A DNA stretch of 64,000 bases. It comes from Uloborus plumipes (Eukaryota; Arthropoda; Arachnida; Araneae; Uloboridae). The notes beneath the pieces are model-generated. The model was not told the origin of the DNA. It was given only the letters and a program-made list of their open reading frames with translations, and ran no database searches. Within the stretch, counting starts at the first letter, position 1, and each line of letters starts with the position of its first letter. The translations under genes and the position numbers were made by a program. The DNA is taken from assembly GCA_038373865.1 (NCBI GenBank), contig JAXGGA010002954.1, forward strand, positions 47,442 through 111,441, given 5' to 3'. This document shows positions 1 through 12,300 of the stretch, piece after piece.

Positions 1-108
1 GAACCACTCTCGGCTGCCAGACACCCCGCATGCTGAGCACAGGGGAAGATATATTGAAGAGCCAGACGTCTTGAAATGGTCACTCGAAAACGTTAATAGC
101 TCTCAGAC
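1..108. repeat. MITE-A, right-end fragment
   Basis: It carries the family's right terminal repeat: CTCTCGGCTGCCAGACACCC, then gccagacgtctt, ending in tagctctcagac before TG (family target TA). The rest of the element lies before the window. It ends 47 bp before the first exon, so that exon's branch point and polypyrimidine tract lie in this short gap or in the repeat. Confidence 0.8.
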
Positions 109-155
109 TGAAAGATGGTAGTCTTCAGTGCTGACAGTATTGTGCTCTCCCCCAG

Positions 156-315
156 TGCGACGGCCATGAAGCTGGAGACCGAGCTGCCCATTACGTCTAT
201 GACCCAGTGGTACCGGCGCGCGGATGCGGACTATGTGGTCCTGGTGGACTGGGACTCCAGGGACGAGACTCAAGAGAGTATTCAACTCCAGACGCTCAGG
301 ACGGCCATGTGCAAG
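156..315 (+). CDS. USP8: USP8 exon 1 of window: rhodanese-like domain, first part
   Basis: The acceptor is ctctcccccag and the donor AAG|gtgaga. The first base completes a codon begun upstream; 53 full codons follow, ending in phase 0. The peptide includes [18 protein letters not shown], close to the USP8 rhodanese segment ending in YVVLLDW. In USP8 this domain has no rhodanese activity and contacts partners such as the E3 ligase NRDP1. The acceptor lies only 47 bp after a transposon end. Confidence 0.9.
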
Positions 316-3300
316 GTGAGATTCGCCGTTTCTCGGTGATGCCGTATTATACTCGGTTACTTTAAAATAGGCGCATCAAGTTTAGAAATTTTGCGTCGTC
401 TCCACGGAAAACCGTACGAAAGAAAACAGCTCCACTCCTTTTTTTTATGTACTGCTGTTGGGGCATTTCCTTTATTTTACGTTTATCAAATTAGGTTTAT
501 GCTTTTATCCTAATCTAATGTCTCCTATCTAATGTCTTCATGTCTCAGTTTACCTGCCAATTTGTACGTTTTGGCCGTACAATGTACGTTTTTTTGCCCT
601 ATTTTAAGATCGTAGGGGAAAGGTGTAAAATCGTGCGTTTTTTTAGATTTTTCATCAATTCCAAGGTTTTTTTTTTCATATAACTTAACTTAAACTGCTA
701 TGCTTCTTTAAAATTCATCGTTATATGTGTTAATACGCGAGGGAGAGCCTAAACTTCATCATATTTCAGTACTGAACGCGTACTTTGCGGAAAACTTGTT
801 CGCGTGATGGAAACTGCAATCCTTTTGCATCATGCAAATATTTTAATATTTGCGAAAGTTTTAGGTTACATTAACATATGCTACCTTAGGTTATCACATT
901 TAATTATTTATTTTTATATAATTTATTAATTTTTTCCTTCCCATTTTACATGTTTACACCTCCCTGTTTTACACCTCCATGTCGATTCTGGTAAAATTGC
1001 TTCTTTTGTTTGACATTTCAATCCTTTAACATCTTGTCAGTGTTTTAATATCGTTGATGGTGGAAGTTATTTTGACACGAATAAAATTTATTTGAAAAAA
1101 ACTAATCTATTGTCAACGAAAAATTGCTTCATGCGTCAAGATTTCAGTCCTTTTGCATCGTGAAAGTATTTTAATATTTTGATGATTGGAAGTTGTTTTA
1201 ACATGGCAACCGAAGACCCCTTTATTTTATTTCACACATTTTTTTATTCATGGTTTTTTTTCTTCTTACCAGCATGCTAATATTCAACACATACAAATAA
1301 TTACAGCAACACATACAATTCAGTTATGCAATTCATCAATTGCATAACTGAAATTCTTTTATTCAGTTGAAAATCTAAAGAAAAATTAATTTGTTAAATA
1401 AAATAAAAGAAAACTACCGAAAGTGGCAGTGATACAACTATGATAACTTATTTAATGTCTGATTTTCATTGAGAAATAGGTTATTGTCTTAGTACGAAAG
1501 TGTAAGATTTTCTAAGTAGAGATGTTGGCAGGAAGTAACAGAGTTGTTTCTAAACGTTTGCAAACAAATCTAGTGCTTAATAGTTTAAGCAAGACCTGCT
1601 ACCATGAGTGTTCGTAATACTTCAAAAATTGTTCTATTAACGTTGGTTGAATAATAGTTTACGCACGAAATAGTTTTAATCGTTTGAATTCAACCATCGT
1701 TGCAAAAGCTAAGTGGGAAAAAAGTCCACAGGGGCTGTGACAACAATAAAGGAAAAGTGCGGAGAGTGGGAAATGAGTATTTCTTTCATCCGCCTCCTCT
1801 CGTTAAAATAGGCATTTCAAACTACGAACACAGAAAAATTTTAATGCCGTAATTACTTAGCCCTTGAGTTGTAGTAACATACTCCATAAGATTTATTTGG
1901 AAAAAAAAATTGCATACTACCGAAAATAAGCCAAGAATGTTGAAAAACCCCTATGTGACCCTATATTGCAGTTTTAATTCATACCTTCAGTAATCCGAAC
2001 TCGAATTTATAAAAACTCATTTCACATTGGTCTTTCCCACTTATAGGATGCATATTACACCAGAAATAATAATTAAAATTAATGAAAATTTAAAATTATC
2101 TGAAGTGAAAAAAAAAAGTAATTGCGAAAAAATATTATGAAATATATTGAGGCATAAACTTTTATCGGCGACTTCCGGTGAGCTTGAAACTATATTGGCA
2201 AATAGTTTGAACTTTCCTGTAACTAAGCAAAAACATTTTAGCTGCGACCACCTGCGACTGTGGGCGTGGCAGATGTCTTCATTTGAATCTCACAATTTAC
2301 AAACACCAATTTAGTAAGTAAACTAAAAAAACTAAAAAATAACATGTCGTGGAAAAAGGGGGACAAATTGATTTTTATCAAAGAGATTGGCCATCACATT
2401 CGACGTATTCCAATAAAAATCTGCACCTCAATGCCAGACTAACGTAGGTCACATTTTCACTACTTCTCAAGGAGAGCGATCTACACTCAAGGGATTTTTT
2501 TCCGCTTTTTCCCCGTTTCGAACCACTGTGTGCCGTGCTAAGCGCAAAAGTGGTATCTGCAGTCGAGCTCAAAGTGAGATATCACTCTTCAAAGTTTTGC
2601 CCCACTATGTTTTTGATTCAGATGAAACATTTTCAGAATATTTTAAAAATATTTTGATAATGGGATAAACCCATTTCTGATAATTAACAGCAAATGATAC
2701 GAAGAGATGACTAAGATTGTTTAAAAACAAAACTTATCTTTATTTTTCCCATAAACATTAACGAAGTTTTGAAGCGATGACCAACGATCAATTTGACTAG
2801 AAAAACATTTAATTATGATTTAACATCCGGGAAAATATCACCGGTAAACTTTAAGTTAATTTTGAAACATTATAAAACTGAGCACTCTTCCGAAAACGTA
2901 TAAGAGTTTACCCCTTTCCAGCGGGGAAACAAACCAAAAAATGCGACACACGTAATGTGGCCGATCAAAAAAGCCGAGTGAAGATCGAAAGTCGAATCTT
3001 CAATTTTATACCCTGCTACATTTGCATATTGAAACGACGTAAAACATGTGACACACGGCAACGCCCCACACACGTGTCATCACCGATTGGTTCCAGCGTG
3101 GGAAATAAGTATTTCATTTTGAGGAGCAGTACTGCTCCTCAAATTCTGTTATTGAGGAGCAGTTCTGTAAAATTGAGGAGCAGTTTTACGAAACTCACTA
3201 AATAACATCAACACGAAAACAAATAAGGTTTAAGAACTAATTTCTATCTTTTAAGTTTTAAATAATGCCCTATTTATTAATCAAAAAAATAATTTAAGTT

Positions 3301-6300
3301 TATCAGGTATACTCTCTTGACAGCTAACTTTTTATTAATTAGCTAAATCGGCCTTAAAAGGCCGATTCAGTTGGCGAGCGACGCGAACGAACGAAGCGTT
3401 TTTCGCCCGCAGGTGAAAAATTCCGATTATTCACACTAGATGATGGATGGGATTTCCAATTAAAGTTGTACCCATCTATCTGTCTGATATGTAGCAGAGT
3501 AAGCGTCCATGTTAAGAGCTCGAGTGAATAAAGAGGATGACCAAATAACAATAAACTTATTTATTTAACTAAAGTAAATGGCTAAAAGAATAAACAACGG
3601 TAGTAAAAAGTAGAAGCAACAAAAACAGTCCGTAAATAATAATAAAACATTACTAAAAACTTAATACAGATAATGCCCTGCCATTATATAAAACGAACAG
3701 TTTACTAATCCTCAAAAAGGCTAAGGCATTGATAAGCCAAGACAAGCTCAAGGTTGGAGCGAGTCGGCTTGCCTTCCTAGAGTCAACAGCTAAAGGGCTG
3801 ATCGGACTGAGCACCGATAAAGATCGTCAAGTGCTTTTATAACAGTCTCATTTGCATGTTAGACCGCCGATCAGGCAAAGCTATTGGCTAACAGCACTAA
3901 GCATGCGTGAATGACGTCGTACGCCAAATGTAGATCACGGCACATGTTCAAGGCGTGACGTCATGAGCCCGATTAGCATATGAGAAAAAAACAGTTAAGT
4001 TCTTTAAGGAACGAAACACAAATAATAATGGTAATCTAATCATTTCTAAATACTAGACTGCCTAGTCTATCACTAGATGCGGGGGAAAGTCACGTGATGG
4101 TATTCACCCACTAAGGATAAAGTGCGCGCATCCCGCAAGAGCCAATGAAATCGGATGTCCACGCGGTCAAAACAGAGCATAGATGGCGCCTTCCCTTTGA
4201 TTGGCTGTCACTCTCGTTGCCAAATTTCGTTCACCTTCGCACGCGACGATAAAGGCCGATTCAGATTGCGAGCGAACAAAGCATTTTTCGCTCGCAAGTG
4301 AAAAATTCCGATAATTCGTACTAGATGCGGGTGAAAGTCACGTGATGGTATTCACCCACTAAGGATAAAGCGCGCGCAACTCGCGAGAGCCAATGAAATC
4401 GAATGTGCACGCGCTCAAAACAGAGCAAAGATGGCGCCTTCCCTCTGACTGGCTGTCGCTCTCGTTGCCCAATTTCGCACGCGAAAATATCTAGCATGCT
4501 AGACCGCTCGCGACAGGCGAATATTCGCTGCGTTGTCATGGGAACACATTCCCGAAACCGGTTTCGCGGGGAAAAGTTCGCTTCGCTCGCTTGGTTCGTT
4601 CGCAATCTGAATCGCGCTTAGCTGATAACGCGAGCTACTTTGACGAGTTGGTCACGCCCTATGTGGAGAGATGACGTCAATCAAAGAGTGTGCAGGATTC
4701 GATGCACAAATTTTAAAGTTAGAAACGTTTAGTTTTGCCAAATGTTATTTAAAAAAAAAAAATTTTTTTTGCATCGCAAAATTTTCGATACAATTTAGGA
4801 TATTGCATCGTTTTTCACTCGTTTTGAATCGCAAACTGCGATGCGATACCGCTTATTTTCTACGCTGATTGGTTCTGCTGGCACATGACAAGGCAACACA
4901 TCTGGTGCATCATGAATTTGCCCATATATAAAAGTATATAAGTATATATAAGTACAAACACGTGCAGTACAAACACTAAAGTACAAACTATAAGTATAAT
5001 ACAAACACTAAAACACATGCACGGGAATCCAAGTTCCGAACGATGCACACCAGTCAGTTGAGAGTAGGAGTTACATAAGCAATGTTTGATACAAGTTTGT
5101 TTCTATATGAAACAAGATAAAATTAAGGTAAGGAGTGAGATTAATTTCTGCATTTGTCTAACATATTTCCTGTTCTCAAATGACCGTATAATTTTGCATT
5201 TGGGTAAAATACGTCGCAAAGAGCCACCTGGTGGCAATAACTCAATTTTGTTTAAAAGTACAGATATGACTTTTGTGCTTTTAGTATAGTCCAGTGACCA
5301 TGTGCGTCTAATCAAGTAGAGCTATTTTTTGCTGAGCTGTTTAGGATGTTCATCGAATAAAAAATCCAAGTGCGTTACCTCGAGCTTCGAACACGACCTC
5401 GTCCTTTTGCCCTTTACTTTTGTTTGCGTCAGTTTTATCCCTAAACGACTACTTTTTCTGTAACATTTACAATTGCAGTTTTAAAGTAGACAAAATTTGC
5501 TACACTATAAATCCAAAACCAGCTTTTTAGACACCTCAGTTTTCGAGATATCACCTCTCAAAGTTTGTATTTTTTTCGAAGAAAATTTTTTCGAGAACAT
5601 TTATTTCAAAAACAAACTAAATTTTTCAAATAGTTTGATCAATTCTAAGTCTAAAAATCAATATTGATCCATTTAATTTTAATATTTAATTTAGTTTGTT
5701 ACAATGTGTAGTCTTGATCAATGCATTGTCCAGAAATTGCCATCTCTCTTTCCTGACAACTTATTGCATATTCGAAATAAAACTGCACCCAATTCTCACA
5801 CTTATTTATTTATTTATTTTAAATTACTTTATCAAAATATCAAAATAAGCAATATTTTTTTCAATCTATCATTCAATTCAATATCTATTTTAAAAAATTC
5901 AATATTACCATGCTTTTTTCATATTTGCAGAATAAAAACTTTCTTTAGGAGGTCACGGTGACCTCTTTTCAGGGCTCCCCTGATTCTAAGAAAATTGAAA
6001 GTAACAAGCCTTGGATTTGTGTACAATGTTTAAATGGAGAATGATAGTAAAACAATTCTGGAAAAAGCCGAAGTTTTTAAAAACCCTGAAGCAAAGTGAT
6101 GTTTTTGTGTGACTTTTTTTATTAGTGGGACCAAAAATGTACTCTGAAGAGGCCCCCTCTGGTTCTCCAGAATGGCTACAAGGACTGGATGCTGAAGTAC
6201 CCCATGTACACCACCAAGCCACTCAGCTTTACCGCCATCAGTGAAGTGGGGAAATCGCCCAGCATCGCTGACATCTCGGGTAATTTCCCACTTTTTTTCT

Positions 6301-9300
6301 TTTATATTTGTATCTATGTTGCTTCTGAAAAAGCAGCTTCCACTTTTCCTGTAAAGGTGAAAGACATTCTAGTAGATTTTATTTAAATAAGAATGCTAAT
6401 CCCAAGGATTCACTCAAGCAATAAAGTTTTATATAGAAAAGAAGCCCAAAAAATTTTGAAGCTCATATTTACCTGCTTTTTATCGCTAGGCATAAGTCTA
6501 ACTAGAGTGGTAGATCAGTGGGAGCCATTGATGAGTTTTTTTAGAGCTGAAGCTGGTACTTGCAAATTGTCTTCTACTCTGTCACTGTACAAAATACCAA
6601 AAGTTGTAAGTTTGAAAAGCAACGCAGGCAAAAAAAAAAAAAAAAGCAGAAGCTAAATCTGCAACCAGCGTCAAGCATTCTTCAAGAAAAAAGAATGCCA
6701 GTGTAAATAAAAAGAGAAAGAATTCAAATACTGGTGTAATCATAGTGAAAAAACATAAAGCTGAGCCAAAATCAGTTTTATCTGAGGAAGAGAAATTTTT
6801 TATGTTTTCCACTTCAGATGTGAATAAAAGCTACTGTCTTTTTTTTTTTTTTTTGTTAAGTATTATACCAACATTTGAGTGAACAAATGTAATCTTACAG
6901 TCCTCATCCCTTCAAATTCACCGACTGAGAGCAATGCTCCTAGACTTGCTAAAAGAATTGTAGTCAAAATTTGTAAAGAACAATGTTCGAAATGACTGGT
7001 CTGAAAAGTATTTTTATGCTTCCAAAAAGAAATCCTGGCAATATCTCCTGCTGCTCTTACGTAGCATAATAGTCTAAGAGCTAGCAACATTTTTAAATGA
7101 TTATTTTCAGACGTCTGGCTCTTTCATATATTTTTCCCTGCGCTCTTCCCAGCAACATGCGGGTTGTCTGGCGGCCGAGAGTGGTTGCATTTTTCACTGC
7201 TCATTGTTCATTTTTGCTACTGAAAATAGCGATTTTTTAACCATTTCGGGGCAGTTAGAAACTTAAACCTGTCGTAAGTATATGATGTAATATATACAGG
7301 GATGAAAATCTTCCGCGGATCCGCGATGTTCCGCTTTTTGCATTTTTTCTTTCTTTCCGCGATCAAAAAATTAATTTTGCATCAAGTTTAGAAAAAATAC
7401 ATCAAGTTGATAAAAATACAATCAAGTTAATAAAAATACACTCATTATTAAAATAGAGGTTAAAATAAGTTGATTTAAAGTAGAAGAGGTTGAAATTATT
7501 TTCAACTTCCAAAATAATGGAAATGTTTTTAGGATGCAGTAGGATTGAAATCTCAAGGATGACCTGCAATTATCGGCAAACTATGTACTCTATTTTGGCA
7601 TGCTGCCAAAAACATCAGTTTGATTTGTAGGAAGTAGAAATTAAGGAAGTTCAGCAAAAATATTCGAGATCTTTGTCGAAAAATTGGGAAAATTATTTTG
7701 ATCTTTAAAATTTATCAAAATAACTAAAGACTATGCAATACTAATTAGAGAAGTTGTTTCTTGAGATACACTTTTCTAATCCATCAAAAGTTGCAACCCC
7801 CCCCCCTTTCTTTTTCTACATTGTTGTGAATGACTTAAAAATAAATAGTGAATGAGCAATTAAGAGCTTTTAAAAATATTTACTTTCGATTTCAGGGCGC
7901 AAATTTAGAGAAAATCTTGCATGACTAATTTCGCAGAATATGGAAAAAAAATCTATCCGTATTTTAATCGCGCAATTTTTCCTCTTTTTTGACTTTGAGC
8001 TGTTTTTATCCCTGTGTATAGATGGAAAGCTCTATTTCTTGCCTTCACAATGGTCTTTGAATTTTTATTCTACTGTAATTAGAAAAGAAGTTGCACGTAA
8101 AAACTTATTTTTTAAGTTTTTTAACAGCTCTATTTTGTATAATTTTTGAAGTAGATATCTAAAACTTGTCAGGATTACTTATCTTGTCATAGGCATCCTT
8201 CGCACTTATATTTGTGAAAATCGGAAATGGTGATTCCAAAAACTTTTTTCTATGATCGATTTGATGCGGAATTGCCCAAAAATGACTAAAAAATCACCCA
8301 GTACAAGTGATGTGCAGCAAAAACGCAACCACTCTCGGCCGCCAGACACCCCGTATGCTCCTCAGAAGAGCGGAGAGAAAGACACATTAAAGAGCCAGAC
8401 GTCTTAAAATGGTTGTTTTTTTGACGTTGCTAACTCTTGGACCACAAGACTTATTTGAATTTTTCATCACCCTATTCCTTGCTTAAATTCTAATTTTTTG
8501 TTTATTTTTCCCCCCCCAGCGGTGCAGTATCCCAACCTGGACGAAACCGTCCCCGACTCCCCGCCGGACAAAGAAAACGTCGGCCAACCGGATCCGCTGT
8601 TCAAAAAGTCTTCGCTGCCGAAGCAAATCGTCAACGGAGTCGCGTCCACCGACGTCCCCAGAAAGGCCAAGTCGGCGCCCGAGTTCAACCGCAGGTCGAA
8701 GCCGACAACGGTCGTCGTCGGCCCCAAGTCGTCTGGACCGGAGCGCAAGCCCGCCTCCCCGGTCGTCACATCCTCCGAGCGGAGGACCGGAGGAGATCCG
8801 GTCGGAGGTGATGTAAAATATTCTTCCATGACGTATTTATTGTTTAAGAAAAAAAGATCTACTTATATTAAAAACCGAGTATCTATCTTTCTTTCTTTCT
8901 TTCTTTCTATCTTTCTTTCTAACTATCTATCTATGTCACGCTTCTTTCTCCTGAACGCCAACGAACTGAAAGTCGAACCAGGTACCGATAGATAGGTAAT
9001 TTTTCAGGCTTCATTAGTTTCAGTTTATATAATTATACGATTTTAATTAGCGAAGATATCAATTAATAAGTAGTCAAGTTTAAAGCGATTAAGCCTAATA
9101 AATGATTAAACTTCCAAGACATTTCTTACCGTTGCCATTTTGAATAAAAACGTTAATTAAATTATTGAACTGCTTAAAATTCCAAGATATTTATTTCTTA
9201 CCGTTGCCATTTTGAATTAAAACGTTAATTAAATTATTGAACTATTTAAAATCCCAAGATATTTATTTCTTTCCGTTGCGATTTTAAATTAAAACGTTAA

Positions 9301-12300
9301 TTAAATTGAACTTTTTAAAATGAAAGAGTGTTATTTTTTTCCATTGTCATTTGGAATACGTGTTATAACAAAGTTCTAACAATTGTTTTTATTCTAATTA
9401 TTAATGACATATTTTTTCTCTGGTACCATTTTGAAAATGTGTTTTTAAATAAAATTGCAATTGCTGTTTTTAGAAGGGGCTTTTTTTGGCTGCGATCCAA
9501 ATATTAAAAGAACTTTTTCGTTTAGAATTTTGCAATTAATTTTACAGGAAGAAAGCGGTTTGTAAATAATTATTTTTGGAAAGGAATTTTATTTGTTATT
9601 TAGGGAGAGTGCTAAGCATGCGCTACTTGACATCGTCTTTATTTTTGAGGAAGCATGTGCAAATAATTCGATTGATTCTTTGATGCAGGAAAGCTTTTTA
9701 GCGAGCCGCTTTAGCGGGGAGTAGTTTATTAAACTTTTCCTTGGTACTTTAAAGGCGAGCCGCCTTGGCGGCGAGTAGTGAATTGAAACTTTCCTCGCTA
9801 CTGTAAAGGCGAGCCGCCTTGACGGCGAGTAAACTGTTTAAACTTTCCTCATTAACTTTAAAGGCGAGCCGCCTTGGTGGCGAGTAGTTTTCTCAAACTG
9901 CCTTCACTACATTACAGCCCGTGCAACGAAGGGCCACGCAGCTAGTCTACTTATATTAAAAACTGAGTATCTTTCTTTCTAACTATCTATCTATGTCACG
10001 CTTCTTTCTCCTGAACGCCGATGAGTTGAAAGTCGAACCAGGTACCGATAGATAGGTAATTTTTCAGGCTTCATTAGTTTCAATTTATATAATTATACGA
10101 TTTTAATTAGCAAAGATATCAATTAATATGTAGTCAAATTTAAAGCGATTAAGCCTCATAAATGATTAAATATGAAATCCATTGCTGCAAAGACAACTAT
10201 GAAACAGCTATTGCTATGAAACAGTAATAACAATGATAAAGAGAATTTTGAATGAAGGTTTAACTAAAGCAAACACGAAACTCATAAGCAGGCCACTTAG
10301 GTAGTATTTTTATCGCTAGCTACTTGTAATATTTTGAGACATTCATTTGTTGAAAAGCCATCTACTTATATTAAAAACTGAGTATCTATGTCTGCTTTTT
10401 TCCTTTGAGCGAGCTGAACTTACTGAAACTTTCCTCAAGGAGCTCATTTGCATACAATCTATCAATCAGATGTCAGCTGGGCTAGTCATTGTGTCCTTAA
10501 CTGGTGGGGGGGCTGTGCTGATCACATGTTTTTTGACATCCTCATTCAGTCTGTGTGGTTTTTTTTAATGTGTGTACTTGCAAGAAGCAAGATTTTAGGC
10601 AGGAATTCAAGTGAAGGCAATCGCAAATTATAATCGCTACTGGAAATGAATTACATTAGAACGTTATTTGATAAAAACATCGTGACGTCAGCGTGATGTT
10701 TGCCTATGAAAAACGAGCTGGATAAAACGTCACAGCCTACTTGGCGAATAAGAGGAGATCGCTGACTGTTCGTGAGCTCTTATTGGCTCCACCCGTAGTG
10801 ACGTCAGTGCCAAGTTAAGTTGATGATAATGTAATTCACTTCCAGTAGCAATTGCAATGGTGTTTCACTTGAATTCCTGCCTAAGTTCCTGAAAATGAAT
10901 GAGTTCAACCGAGATAAGTCTTATATTTTGTCTTCAGGTGATAAGCCGACCGGAGGAGGGGCGGCGGACGACCTCCTGGCCCGGTCTCTGGACCGCGAGG
11001 CCGGCCTGGCGAGGGAGAGCCTGGACCTGGCACGGGAGCAGCTGAGGAGCGAGCACGAGTTCGAGAAGCTGCGACTGAGGAGGGAGCTGGAGGCCGAGGA
11101 GAGCATGCGGGCCGAGATCCAAAAACAGGAGGACCTGCTGCGCGCGAACATGCGGGAGATGGAGGAGCAGGCCCAGCGGAAGGACGAGGAGTACGCGAGG
11201 GCGATGGAGGAGAACGCCAGGCTCAAGCAGGTGCTCATCCTCCTGTTGCTTTAAGCTCCTTTCGCCCCGGATGATAGATGGGATTTCCGGTTAAAGTTGT
11301 GCCCATCAATCTTTATTATATGTAGCAGAGTTAGCATCCATGTTAAGAGCTCGAGTGAAAAGAGAGGATGACCATGTAACAATAAACTATTTATTTAACT
11401 AATGTAAATGGCTAAAAGAATAAACAACGGTGGTAAAACGTAGAAACAGCAAAAACAGTCCGTAAACAATAATAAACATTACTAAAAACTTAATACAGAT
11501 AATGCCCGCCATTATATAAAACGAACAGTTTGCTAATCCTCAAAAAGGTTAAGGCACTTAAAAGCCAAGACACGCTCGAGGTCGGAGCGAGTCGGCTCGC
11601 CTTTCACGAGTCAACGGCTAAAAGGCTGACCAGACTGAGCACCGATATATGAGCAACAAGTGCTTTTATATCAGTCTCATCTACATATGAGATCGCCCAT
11701 CGGGCAAGGCTATTGGCTAAAAGCACTACGCATGTGTGAATGACGTCGTACGCCAAAGGATCGATCACGGCACGTGTTCGAGGCGTGACGTCACGAGCCT
11801 GATTAGCATATGAGAAAAACAGTTTAGTTGTTCCTTTAAGAACGAAACATAAATAATAATGGTAATCAAATCATTTCTAAATACTAGTCTGCCTAGTCTA
11901 TCATTGGAAAACCCGAAGGAGTTCCTCGAGGAAATCCTCCACGTGCGTGTGATGAACTCCGTCGAGATATTCCTGCGTATCTCCGGACACCTCTCTGTTG
12001 AGGTTTTCCTCGAGAGACTGGCCTCCGTCCATACTGTCGTGCTGAGCACAAAAGTGGCATCTGCAGTCAAGCTCAAACTGAGATAAAACGCTTCAAAGTT
12101 TTGCGCCACCATGTATTTGATTCAGACGATGCTTTCTCGGAATATTTTTAAAAATATTTCCTGTTCTCAAATGACCATTTTGTATTTTGGTGAAATACGT
12201 CACAAAGAGCCACCCGGTGGAGATAACTCAATACTGTACCTCAGAACCAGACTAACGTAAGTCCATTTTCGTCATTTTTCAGTAGAGGGGAAAAACGGTG

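Larger units (their letters stand above)
8858..9945 (+). mobile_element. Helitron-like non-autonomous element
   Basis: It starts TCTACTTATATTAAAAA after an A and ends GGGCCACGCAGCTAG before a T, as Helitrons do (5' TC, 3' CTRR, A^T target). A small 3' hairpin, GCCC(10 nt)GGGC, lies just before CTAG. No Rep/helicase coding is present. It contains a (CTTT)n run and two minisatellites. It starts 51 bp after the exon 3 donor. Confidence 0.75.

Noticed and set aside
4321..4621. Overlapping ORFs at 4321-4605 (-) and 4403-4621 (+)
   Set aside because: They lie in the GC-rich terminal repeat element; no conserved domain, and the CpG-rich composition explains the lack of stops.
8890..8925. Coding continuation of exon 3 through the CTTT run
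   Set aside because: The frame beyond 8807 enters a Helitron 5' end; the GAG|gtgatg donor and phase match to exon 4 explain the exon end.
10921..11238. Minus-strand Ser/Arg-rich ORFs over exon 4
   Set aside because: Antisense shadows of the E/R/L-rich USP8 helix.
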